DNA from: Auritidibacter sp. Marseille-P8566
Lineage (GTDB): Bacteria > Bacteroidota > Bacteroidia > Flavobacteriales > Flavobacteriaceae
NCBI GenBank assembly: GCA_943325595.2
Contig: CALPQA020000141.1
Span: 1-5,797, forward strand
DNA length: 5,797 bases
Direction: 5' to 3'
Below the pieces are notes generated by a model that saw only the letters and a list, made by a program, of their open reading frames with translations, was not told the DNA's origin and did not search any database. This document shows, one piece after another, positions 1-5,797 of this stretch. Numbering within the stretch: position 1 is the stretch's first letter; each line of letters begins with the position of its first letter. Position numbers and translations under genes: made by a program.

Positions 1-45
1 CGGAAAGCCCGTCTGCTGGGTCGTATTATTGCTTTTTTCACTTGG

Positions 46-53
46 CAAAGTTA
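46..53 (-). promoter_or_regulatory. Candidate leftward -7 promoter box
   Basis: On the minus strand this reads TAACTTTG, an exact match to the Bacteroidota sigma-A -7 consensus TAnnTTTG. Transcription would begin near position 39-40 and run off the left edge into the GC-rich segment. No clear -33 TTTG lies at the expected distance, so the call rests on a single short box. The only nearby start codon is a GTG at 41-39, which would leave almost no leader. An RNA gene is therefore as plausible a target as a protein gene. Confidence 0.3.
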
Positions 54-106
54 CTTTAATTTTAGCTACTTTTTAGACGATAAAAAAATATTTTTCTTGC
101 AAATCC

Positions 107-136
107 TTTGATAACAATGCTTAAAATATAATTTTA
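107..136 (+). promoter_or_regulatory. Candidate promoter for first secreted protein
   Basis: A TTTG at 107-110 (-33 box) is followed after 18 bases by TAATTTTA at 129-136, which matches the TAnnTTTG -7 box at all but the last base. The spacing fits Bacteroidota housekeeping promoters. Transcription would start near 143, giving a leader of about 59 bases before the ATG at 202. This is inferred from sequence alone. Confidence 0.4.
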
Positions 137-201
137 TGTTAAGAGTTAAACCTTTTAAATTACATAGCGTCTTATAATAACAAATCATTAAATAAAAGAA
201 C

Positions 202-597
202 ATGAAAAAATTAATTGTAGCTGCGTTTCTAGTAGCCGGTTTATCAACATTTGCACAAGTTGAGAAAAAAGAAAAAGGAAATAAAGAGCCAATGGAGAGA
301 ATGTCTCCAGAAAAAAGAGGCGAAAGAGAAGTGAAAAGAATGACAAAAGAGTTGAAGTTAAATGACGCTCAACAAAAACAAATGACCACCTTATTTTCTG
401 AAATGGCTCCTAAAAAAGGTGACGGTGATGCTAAACCTTCAAAAGAAGAACGCAAAGCAATGAAAGAAAAAATCAGCAAAATTCTTACTCCAGAACAAAA
501 TACAACTTGGGAAAAAATTCAAGCTGAAAGAAAAGAGAAAATGAAAGAAAAAAAAGAAGGTAAAGGTGAAAAAGACGAAAAATCAGAAGATAAATAA
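202..597 (+). CDS. Small secreted Lys/Glu-rich Spy/CpxP-like protein
   Basis: This 131-residue protein has a typical Sec signal peptide: MKK, a hydrophobic core at about 4-15, then STFA|Q with probable cleavage after Ala18. The mature part is extremely charged, with Lys plus Glu making up about 38% of the whole protein. It has no cysteine and should be almost entirely helical. Two LTxxQ-like motifs are visible, a degenerate LNDAQ at 53-57 and a canonical LTPEQ at 95-99, spaced as in Spy/CpxP periplasmic proteins, which act as chaperones or stress sensors in proteobacteria. The last 25 residues are a Lys/Glu tail that is probably disordered. The start is the ATG at the head of the signal peptide; no Shine-Dalgarno is present, as expected for this phylum. 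It lies 61 bp before another small secreted protein with a related motif. Family membership is inferred from the motifs and the function is unproven. Confidence 0.8.
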   Translation: MKKLIVAAFLVAGLSTFAQVEKKEKGNKEPMERMSPEKRGEREVKRMTKELKLNDAQQKQMTTLFSEMAPKKGDGDAKPSKEERKAMKEKISKILTPEQNTTWEKIQAERKEKMKEKKEGKGEKDEKSEDK

Positions 598-628
598 TCA
601 ATTATTTTTTTCTTTAAAAAAAATCATT

Positions 629-636
629 TAGATTTG
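629..636 (+). promoter_or_regulatory. Candidate -7 box for second secreted protein
   Basis: TAGATTTG matches TAnnTTTG exactly and lies 22 bases before the ATG at 659, predicting a start near 643 and a leader of about 16 bases. Only a T-tract, not a clear TTTG, sits at the -33 distance. If real, the second small gene can be expressed independently of the first. Confidence 0.35.
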
Positions 637-658
637 GGTTCAATTTAAATCATTCCCC

Positions 659-1045
659 ATGAAAAAAATAATTATTGCTAGTTTTTTAATGCTTGCTTTT
701 GGTGGTGCTATGTCAGCTCAAAACAAGAAAAAAGTGGATGCAACTCCAAAAAAAGAAGTTGTAATATTGACTCCTGAACAAGCTGCACAAAAAGATGGCC
801 TTGCAATTTCTGAATTTTTAGGACTAGATGAGACTTTAAAAACTGCCTTTGTTGGACTTTTCGAAATGAAACACCAAGTAATGCAAAATAGCTCTGAAAC
901 TGTTGAAGGTAAAAGAGAAATGTCAAGAATTGTTGGTTTAAAAATTGAAGCTACAATTGACTCTAATCAACTTGAAAAATTAAAAGGAAATACAGCACTT
1001 TACAATCAATTGTTGAGTACTGAATTAATAGAAGTAAAAAACTAA
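659..1045 (+). CDS. Small secreted protein, remote LTxxQ family
   Basis: This 128-residue protein has a clear signal peptide: MKKII, a hydrophobic core to about residue 17, and AMSA|Q with probable cleavage after Ala20. The mature protein starts with a Lys-rich linker and an LTPEQ motif at 37-41. A helical region with the hydrophobic pattern of a two-helix hairpin follows, with a second degenerate copy near 101-106 (DSNQLEKL). This resembles the arrangement in the 202-597 protein, although the two are not close in sequence and this one is far less charged. It is most likely periplasmic. I do not recognise a specific family member and assign no function. It lies 61 bp after the upstream secreted-protein gene and may share its transcript or use its own -7 box at 629-636. 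The terminator at 1067-1102 begins 21 bp after its stop. Confidence 0.75.
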   Translation: MKKIIIASFLMLAFGGAMSAQNKKKVDATPKKEVVILTPEQAAQKDGLAISEFLGLDETLKTAFVGLFEMKHQVMQNSSETVEGKREMSRIVGLKIEATIDSNQLEKLKGNTALYNQLLSTELIEVKN

Positions 1046-1066
1046 TTTAGATTTTACTTAATCAAT

Positions 1067-1102
1067 AAAAAAAGGGCTTTCTTAAATAGAAAGCCCTTTT
1101 TT
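1067..1102. terminator. Bidirectional intrinsic terminator
   Basis: A perfect 9-bp stem (1074-1082 GGGCTTTCT with 1088-1096 AGAAAGCCC) has a 5-base loop TAAAT. It is flanked by seven A on the left and six T on the right, so both strands show a GC-containing hairpin followed by a U-tract. On plus it ends the small secreted-protein gene. On minus it ends the three-gene operon, starting directly after the hemL stop codon at 1106-1104. The convergent arrangement fits a shared terminator. Confidence 0.93.
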
Positions 1103-1103
1103 A

Positions 1104-2390
1104 TTATAAGGTTTTTGCCACTTTTTCTATGGCTCGAATAGTAAAATCTAAATCTTCATAAGTCAGCGCGTCAGTTAAGAACCAGGTTTCATATGCTGAT
1201 GGCGCAATGTAAATACCTTCGTTTAACAATCCATGGAAAAATTTCTTGAACGTTTCGTTGTCGCCTTTTGCAGCACTTTGAAAGTCAACCACAGGTGCAG
1301 CATCAAAATGCACAGAAATCATGGAACCAATTCTATTGATTGTAAAGTCAATTCCATTCGAAGAAAGTGCTTTTTGAATTCCGTTTTCTAAATAAATAGT
1401 TTTTTCAGAAAGTCGTTGAAATACCGCTTCATCTTCATTTAGTGCTTTCAACATTGCCAATCCAGCTGCCATCGCCAATGGATTTCCTGATAATGTTCCC
1501 GCTTGATAAACTGGACCCAGGGGGGCTAAATAATTCATGATTTCTGCCCTTGCGGCAAATGCACCAACAGGCAAACCACCACCAATTACTTTTCCAAACG
1601 TTACAATATCAGCATTGATATTAAACAATTCTTGAACGCCACCTTTTGCCAATCGGAATCCCGTCATTACCTCATCAAAAATTAGAAGTATGTCATTGTC
1701 TGTGCAAATTTGTCGAATTGCTTCTAAAAACCCTTTATTTGGAGGAATACAACCCATATTTCCAGCAACTGGTTCGATTATTATTGCTGCAATTTCATTT
1801 TTATTGGCTTCAACTAGTGTTTTTACACTTTCTAAATCATTGTATTTTGCCAATAAAGTATCTTTTGCAGTTCCTGCCGTTACTCCAGGACTATTTGGTG
1901 AACCAAAAGTTACAGCGCCACTACCCGCTTGAATTAAAAACGAATCAGAATGTCCGTGGTAACACCCTGCAAATTTTATTATTTTATCTTTATTTGTAAA
2001 TCCTCGAGCCAATCGAATGGCGCTCATACAAGCTTCTGTACCTGAATTTACAAAACGTATTTTGTCAATACCCGGAACCATACTGATTGCCAAAGCTGCA
2101 ATTTCAGTTTCTAAAGCCGTTGGCATCCCAAAAGAAGTTCCTAATTTAGCTTTCTCAATAATAGCATCAACAACTGGAGGAAATGCATGTCCCAAAATCA
2201 TTGGTCCCCATGAATTAATATAATCAATAAATCGGTTTCCGTCTTCATCATAAAGATAGGCTCCAATAGCACTTTTGGCAAAAATAGGCGTTCCACCAAC
2301 TGCTTTGAATGCGCGAACTGGAGAATTGACTCCGCCTGGAATTACTTTTTCTGCTTCTACAAATAATTGACTGCTTCTTTGGTATAGCAT
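1104..2390 (-). CDS. hemL: Glutamate-1-semialdehyde 2,1-aminomutase
   Basis: This PLP enzyme converts glutamate-1-semialdehyde to 5-aminolevulinate, the last step of the C5 route to heme and other tetrapyrroles, in the cytoplasm. At 428 residues it has the usual family length. Diagnostic segments of fold-type I class III aminotransferases are all present: [10 protein letters not shown] near 19-28, NSGTEA at 115-120 (cofactor phosphate binding), YHGHSD at 144-149, [10 protein letters not shown] at 238-246 with Asp239 contacting the PLP ring nitrogen, and [15 protein letters not shown] with Lys267 as the Schiff-base lysine. The GTLSGNP segment lies near 298-304. No key residue is missing. The ATG at 2390 is followed directly by the conserved N-terminus; the leader is A/T-rich without a Shine-Dalgarno. 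It is the last gene of the minus-strand operon, 23 bp after the glucosaminidase lipoprotein, and ends against the bidirectional terminator. The identification is firm. Confidence 0.98.
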   Translation of the reverse strand: MLYQRSSQLFVEAEKVIPGGVNSPVRAFKAVGGTPIFAKSAIGAYLYDEDGNRFIDYINSWGPMILGHAFPPVVDAIIEKAKLGTSFGMPTALETEIAALAISMVPGIDKIRFVNSGTEACMSAIRLARGFTNKDKIIKFAGCYHGHSDSFLIQAGSGAVTFGSPNSPGVTAGTAKDTLLAKYNDLESVKTLVEANKNEIAAIIIEPVAGNMGCIPPNKGFLEAIRQICTDNDILLIFDEVMTGFRLAKGGVQELFNINADIVTFGKVIGGGLPVGAFAARAEIMNYLAPLGPVYQAGTLSGNPLAMAAGLAMLKALNEDEAVFQRLSEKTIYLENGIQKALSSNGIDFTINRIGSMISVHFDAAPVVDFQSAAKGDNETFKKFFHGLLNEGIYIAPSAYETWFLTDALTYEDLDFTIRAIEKVAKTL

Positions 2391-2413
2391 TTTATTTAAT
2401 TTTAGTTGAATTA

Positions 2414-3259
2414 TTATTCCACAATTAGACTCTGACCAATGGAAAGGGCGTTATCAGAAATATTATTTTTCTTTTTTAAATCATCAATAGTTACATTGAA
2501 TTTTTTGGAAATAGAATACAAAGTATCACCTTGAGAAACCTGGTATTCTTTGTATTTTGAATTTGTTGATTGAATTGATTTTGCTATGTATTCCCTTCCT
2601 AAAACTTCGGAATCATATTGATTCAAATGGTAGCGTTCAATAATTGCTATTAATTTTTCAGGGTATTTCGGATCGGTTGCATAACCCGCTGCTTTCAAAC
2701 CTCTAGCCCAACCTTTATAATCGTCTTTTTCCAATTTAAACAAGGGTTCATACCATTTTCTTCCTTTTAAAAAAAGTGCATGATCATTATACGATTCACT
2801 TGGCATGTTGTATTTTCGGAAGCATTCCTGTGCGGCATCATCATCATAACTAACCGTAGGACCTGTCCAATCTTTGTGGCATTTAATTCCAAAATGATTG
2901 TTGGCCAATGAACTCAAAGGACCCGTTCCTGCACCCGATTCTAAAATTCCTTGTCCAAGGCAAATGCTTGATGGAATTCCGAAATCCTTCATGTTTTTTT
3001 TGGCGATTTCTTTGTAATTTTCAATGTAGGCTAAAACGATTTCCGTGGTAACTTTAACTCTTGTTGTAGCCTCCAGAATTTCAGTTTTGGAAGAAGAATT
3101 TTCTATGATTTTAGTAGACGTTGGCTCGTGATTTTTGAAAACCTCAGAATGATGAGGCTTCACTCTATCCGATTTAGTCGTTTGAATTATTGCCTTTTTG
3201 GAACTGCAACTCATTATAAATAAAACGAGGCAAAATAGCGCTATTTTCCTAATCATCAT
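2414..3259 (-). CDS. Glucosaminidase-domain lipoprotein with LysM
   Basis: This is a predicted peptidoglycan hydrolase of the GH73 type (endo-beta-N-acetylglucosaminidase), 281 residues long. The N-terminus is a lipoprotein signal peptide, with a hydrophobic stretch at 5-16 and lipobox IMSC, giving lipidated Cys18. A Ser/Thr/Lys-rich linker follows to about 70. The glucosaminidase domain covers about 75-212 and contains [12 protein letters not shown] at 102-113 with probable catalytic Glu107, NNHFGIKC at 120-127 and [11 protein letters not shown] at 193-203. A single C-terminal LysM domain at 238-280 ([12 protein letters not shown] start) should bind the glycan. The residues after Cys18 (SSKKA) do not resemble the acidic surface-export signals known in some Bacteroidota lipoproteins, so a periplasm-facing outer membrane location is the better guess. 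Its ATG overlaps the TGA of the upstream PLP-enzyme gene (ATGA at 3259-3256), suggesting translational coupling. A second Met at codon 2 is an equally possible start. The exact bond cleaved is inferred from the family. Confidence 0.92.
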   Translation of the reverse strand: MMIRKIALFCLVLFIMSCSSKKAIIQTTKSDRVKPHHSEVFKNHEPTSTKIIENSSSKTEILEATTRVKVTTEIVLAYIENYKEIAKKNMKDFGIPSSICLGQGILESGAGTGPLSSLANNHFGIKCHKDWTGPTVSYDDDAAQECFRKYNMPSESYNDHALFLKGRKWYEPLFKLEKDDYKGWARGLKAAGYATDPKYPEKLIAIIERYHLNQYDSEVLGREYIAKSIQSTNSKYKEYQVSQGDTLYSISKKFNVTIDDLKKKNNISDNALSIGQSLIVE

Positions 3260-4161
3260 ATTGTTATTAGTGGTAAATTTTTATTCTTAAGTTTGCAATT
3301 CATACCTTCAATACCTTGGAGACCGCCTGTGTGAATGGCTAAAATTTTTGAGCCTACTGGAAAATATCCTTTATTGATTAGATCCAAAATTCCAAACATC
3401 ATTTTTCCTGTATAAACTGGGTCTAATGGAACGCTCGTTTTCTCCCGAAACGCATTAATAAAACGAATTAATTCTTCATTTATTTTTGCATAACCTCCAA
3501 AATGATAGTCGCTTTGTAATTCCCAATTAGAATTCGTTACAAAATTACGAATATCATCTGACAAAAAACTACCTTTTAGGGCAGGAAATCCAATAATTTT
3601 TTGATTAGATTTTGCCGAATTAATTATACCCGAAATTGTTCCACTTGTACCTACTGAACAACAAATATGAGTAAAAATACTATCTTCGGATGTAAGAATT
3701 TCTTCGCAACCTTTTATTGCAAGTGCATTTGTACCTCCTTCTGGAACTAAGTAAAATGTACCATATTTCTCTTTTAATTTTTCAATAAAAGTCAAAGAAT
3801 CTTTAAATCGATATTCATCTCGAGTTATAAAATCAAATTTCATCCCACAATTTTGAGCAAAAGTTAGTGTGGGATTTTCTGAAATTTTAGAAGATAATTC
3901 TTCTCCACGAATTATTCCAATAGTTTCAATATTATGTTCTTTACCAGCATAAGCAACAGCCGCAATATGATTCGAAAAAGCGCCTCCAAAAGTAATTATT
4001 TTCGTCTTCCCTTCTGCTTTAGCTTGTAGCAAATTGTACTTTAATTTTCTGAATTTATTCCCGGAAACAAAAGGATGAATCAAATCTTCACGCTTAATAT
4101 GCAATGTAATTTGATTTGGAAATTGAATGTTAATTTGTTGGTTTGAAACTTTAAAATTCAT
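3256..4161 (-). CDS. PLP enzyme, ACC deaminase/D-Cys desulfhydrase family
   Basis: This is a 301-residue fold-type II PLP enzyme (tryptophan synthase beta-like), somewhat shorter at the N-terminus than characterised family members. Visible signatures are SGNKFRKLKYN at 33-43 with Lys36 as the likely PLP lysine, GGAFSNH at 59-65 (cofactor and substrate carboxylate binding), PEGGTNALA at 140-148, the phosphate-binding loop SVGTSGTISG at 169-178, DPVYTGK at 247-253 with catalytic-type Tyr250, and HTGG at 277-280. In true ACC deaminases the residue after that Tyr is Glu and the one before the late GG is Leu. Here both are Thr (251 and 278), a pattern like D-cysteine desulfhydrases. Automated labels of ACC deaminase should therefore be doubted; D-cysteine to pyruvate, sulfide and ammonia is one candidate reaction, but the substrate is unknown. 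It is the first gene of the operon, overlaps the next by 4 bp, and its start lies about 10 bases from a predicted transcription start inside a palindrome cluster. Confidence 0.9.
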   Translation of the reverse strand: MNFKVSNQQINIQFPNQITLHIKREDLIHPFVSGNKFRKLKYNLLQAKAEGKTKIITFGGAFSNHIAAVAYAGKEHNIETIGIIRGEELSSKISENPTLTFAQNCGMKFDFITRDEYRFKDSLTFIEKLKEKYGTFYLVPEGGTNALAIKGCEEILTSEDSIFTHICCSVGTSGTISGIINSAKSNQKIIGFPALKGSFLSDDIRNFVTNSNWELQSDYHFGGYAKINEELIRFINAFREKTSVPLDPVYTGKMMFGILDLINKGYFPVGSKILAIHTGGLQGIEGMNCKLKNKNLPLITI

Positions 4162-4163
4162 TT

Positions 4164-4201
4164 AAATGTAAATTTTTACAAATGTAAACTATAAATGTAC
4201 A
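4164..4201. repeat. Overlapping TGTAAA/TTTACA palindrome cluster
   Basis: TGTAAA (4167-4172), TTTACA (4175-4180) and TGTAAA (4183-4188) alternate with a period of 8 bases. They make two perfect, overlapping 14-bp inverted repeats, 4167-4180 (TGTAAATTTTTACA) and 4175-4188 (TTTACAAATGTAAA). A 6-bp palindrome TGTACA follows at 4196-4201. Read as direct repeats, AAATGTA occurs at 4164, 4180 and 4193. The cluster sits just upstream of the operon's first ATG and covers its predicted -7 box, so it could be an operator. A-T richness raises the chance of accidental symmetry. Confidence 0.5.
4179..4186 (-). promoter_or_regulatory. Candidate -7 box of the minus-strand operon
   Basis: On the minus strand this reads TACATTTG, an exact match to TAnnTTTG. 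It predicts a start near 4172 and a very short leader of about 10 bases before the ATG at 4161. The nearest upstream TTTG (minus strand, near 4200-4207) lies only about 13 bases from the box, shorter than the usual -33/-7 spacing. The palindrome cluster overlaps it directly. Confidence 0.4.
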
Positions 4202-4327
4202 AAAAGTAGGAGGAAATAAATTTACAATTACTGACCTATAATATTGATACTTTGAGATAAAAATTAACAATTTTTGACATTACTATATATTTTTTAACAA
4301 ATAAAACAAAATGTATATAAAATTGCT

Positions 4328-4335
4328 TACTTTCG
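4328..4335 (+). promoter_or_regulatory. Candidate -7 box for the histidine kinase
   Basis: TACTTTCG differs from TAnnTTTG at one base and would start transcription near 4342, giving a leader of about 35 bases before the ATG at 4377. It lies within a small inverted repeat (TTAC at 4327-4330, GTAA at 4335-4338). No -33 TTTG is found at the usual distance, so the call is weak. Confidence 0.25.
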
Positions 4336-4376
4336 TAAACAAGTAAATATATTATACTGATACTTAAGCTAAAAGA

Positions 4377-5797
4377 ATGGACGAAACTACTTTATTACAA
4401 GCTCAAATTACGAAATACATACCTGCCGAATTTCAAAAAGACCCTGCATTCATTGAATTTGCCAAAAAAGTAAAACAAACTTATAAAAAACTCAACAATT
4501 CTTTAGAAGAAGAGAAGAAATCTAATGAAGCCAATCGGAAATTGGTTATGAATTCTGCATTTAATGTGGTTATACTGTTTGATAGTCATGGTAAAATTAC
4601 ATTTTGGAATACTAAAGCAGAATTACTATTCGGGAAAAAACAAGAAGATGTAATTGGAGAGAGAGTGTATGAAATAGTATTTTCTGCTAGCCATAGTATC
4701 ATGTGCCAACAAAATATTGCAAATTACATTAAAATGGGCGATACTACTAACATGTACCGCCAAATAGGTTGTGTTGCAATTGACAAAGAAGCTAAAGAAT
4801 TCCCAATAGAGATTTCAATTACGCCAATCTTCCAAAACAATGAACTGTTGTTTTGTCTTTTTGTTAAAGACGCTACTGAAGTAAAAAGAGCCAATGACTT
4901 TTCAAAAAATCAAGAACAAAAATACAGAAACATAATATCCAACATCAATATTGGGCTTATAGAAATTGATAATGAGGGACTGATTCAATTTGCAAATCAA
5001 AATTTTGCTTTTATTTCAGGGTATGAAATTAGCGAATTGATTGGTAAAAATCCAAATGACCTATTTGCATCAAGAAAAGGAATTGATATTGTAGAATCTA
5101 AAAAGAAAATACGGGAAATTGGTATTGCTGACATTTATCAATTAGAAGTAAAAAACAAACAAGGAGAAATTCGATGGTGGATAATTAGTGGCGCACCAAA
5201 TTATGACAGTATGGGCAATATTATAGGTTCGGTAGGACTTCACCTAGATATTACCGAACAAAAAATGTTGGGAATAGAACTTGAAAAAGAAAAAATTAAA
5301 GCCGAGGAAAGTGCGAAAGCTAAAGAACTGTTTTTAATGAATATGAGTCATGAAATTAGGACTCCATTAAACGCAATCATTGGCTTTTTGAGAGAATTAA
5401 ATAGAGAAGAACTAAATGATAGCCAAAAAACATTTGTCGATAATAGTTCACTTGCTTCTTTCCATTTACTAGCAATTATTAATAACGTTCTGGATATTTC
5501 TAAAATTGAGGCAAAAGAAATGCATCTTGAGAATAAAAACTTCAATTTTGCTAGTAAAATTGCAAATGTTATTTCGATATTACAAAGCAAAGCAAATGAA
5601 AAAAATCTAACATTAACTTCTTATATATCAGACAAAATTCATCCCATTTTGAAAGGGGATATATTAAGAATTGAACAAATATTATACAATATTGCTGGAA
5701 ATTCATTGAAATTCACCAAAAAAGGAACTGTTGAGATTCGATGCGAAATGACACAAGATTTTCCCAAATCACAAGACATTCGCATTTCGATAACTGA
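4377..5797 (+). CDS. PAS-PAS sensor histidine kinase, 3' end cut
   Basis: An open frame of 473 codons starts at the ATG at 4377 and runs off the right edge with no stop. An in-frame TAA at 4365-4367 makes this the first usable ATG. Order of parts: a short helical N-terminus with a probable coiled coil at about 30-55; PAS domain 1 at about 56-168 (VVILFDSHGKITFWN near 64-78, ending FVKDATEVKRA); PAS domain 2 at about 182-294 (GLIEIDNEGLIQFAN, ending LHLDITEQK); a linking helix; HisKA with H-box MNMSHEIRTPLNAIIGF at 321-337, phosphorylated His325, and the SKIEA segment near 375-379; then the start of the HATPase domain with N-box NIAGNSLKF at 438-446. The G boxes fall outside the window. There is no signal peptide or membrane segment, so it is a cytoplasmic sensor. 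The H-box type is common in hybrid kinases, so a receiver domain may follow, but that cannot be seen. The signal is unknown. It is divergent from the minus-strand operon, with 215 bp between the start codons. Confidence 0.95.
   Translation, partial: MDETTLLQAQITKYIPAEFQKDPAFIEFAKKVKQTYKKLNNSLEEEKKSNEANRKLVMNSAFNVVILFDSHGKITFWNTKAELLFGKKQEDVIGERVYEIVFSASHSIMCQQNIANYIKMGDTTNMYRQIGCVAIDKEAKEFPIEISITPIFQNNELLFCLFVKDATEVKRANDFSKNQEQKYRNIISNINIGLIEIDNEGLIQFANQNFAFISGYEISELIGKNPNDLFASRKGIDIVESKKKIREIGIADIYQLEVKNKQGEIRWWIISGAPNYDSMGNIIGSVGLHLDITEQKMLGIELEKEKIKAEESAKAKELFLMNMSHEIRTPLNAIIGFLRELNREELNDSQKTFVDNSSLASFHLLAIINNVLDISKIEAKEMHLENKNFNFASKIANVISILQSKANEKNLTLTSYISDKIHPILKGDILRIEQILYNIAGNSLKFTKKGTVEIRCEMTQDFPKSQDIRISIT

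Larger units (their letters stand above)
1..201. other. Intergenic region with GC-rich left edge
   Basis: No complete gene is visible here. Several frames stay open from the left edge for 25 to 36 codons before a stop (for example plus frame 1 up to a TGA at 109-111), but none has a convincing start or a product I recognise. The first 24 bases are about 67% G+C, which contrasts sharply with the AT-rich remainder. In an AT-rich genome that often marks a structured RNA or the edge of a different kind of sequence. From about 60 to 201 the region is AT-rich and appears to hold the promoter of the first small secreted protein. Confidence 0.5.

Noticed and set aside
604..624. T-tract/A-tract dyad between the two secreted-protein genes as a terminator
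   Set aside because: The 8-bp stem is A-T only, with no G-C pair, and is expected by chance in such AT-rich spacer; it is not a credible intrinsic terminator.
708..926. Minus-strand frame of 72 codons inside the second secreted-protein gene
   Set aside because: It lies fully antisense to a gene with a clear signal peptide, has low-complexity Phe/Leu/Gln composition and no recognisable domain.
1520..1525. Run of six G inside hemL as a possible frameshift site
   Set aside because: The reading frame and the conserved protein sequence continue normally through it (LAPLGPVYQ), so there is no sign of a shift or error.
1646..2223. Three plus-strand open frames inside hemL
   Set aside because: They are antisense to a complete, fully conserved hemL and have no domain or start context of their own.
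4247..4254. TACTTTGA as a second kinase promoter
   Set aside because: The spacing between TA and TTTG is one base instead of two, and it is about 125 bases from the start codon, so the match is poor.
5348..5590. Minus-strand frame of 80 codons inside the histidine kinase
   Set aside because: It is antisense to the HisKA region, whose motifs are intact, so it is a shadow frame.

Overview
The window reads as a piece of a low-GC Bacteroidota chromosome, most likely Flavobacterium or a close relative in the Flavobacteriaceae. The clues are strong AT richness, start codons without Shine-Dalgarno sequences (A/T-rich leaders instead), several matches to the Bacteroidota -7 promoter box TAnnTTTG, signal peptides ending in FAQ or SAQ, and protein types typical of that group.

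Layout from left to right. Positions 1-201 hold no complete gene. The first ~25 bases are much more GC-rich than the rest, and an exact -7 box points leftward off the edge, so a divergent gene or structured RNA may begin there. Two small secreted proteins follow on the plus strand (202-597 and 659-1045). Both carry signal peptides and LTxxQ-like motifs, so they look like remote Spy/CpxP-type periplasmic helical proteins. A strong hairpin with A and T flanks at 1067-1102 ends both this pair and the converging operon.

Positions 1104-4161 on the minus strand form a compact three-gene operon. In transcription order it holds a fold-type II PLP enzyme of the ACC deaminase/D-cysteine desulfhydrase family, a lipoprotein with a glucosaminidase domain and a LysM domain, and hemL (glutamate-1-semialdehyde 2,1-aminomutase, tetrapyrrole synthesis). 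The first two overlap by ATGA and the last gap is 23 bp. The three genes do not form an obvious single pathway. The PLP enzyme carries the Thr/Thr active-site pattern that argues against true ACC deaminase activity.

Positions 4162-4376 are a divergent promoter region. It contains a notable cluster of overlapping TGTAAA/TTTACA palindromes covering the predicted operon promoter. From 4377 to the right edge runs an open, truncated gene for a soluble PAS-PAS histidine kinase. It is cut inside its ATPase domain, so any receiver domain lies outside the window.

Most of the window is ordinary core-genome content. The points most worth checking are the palindrome cluster, the substrate of the PLP enzyme, and the GC-rich left edge. 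I see no mobile element, CRISPR array, tRNA or rRNA.
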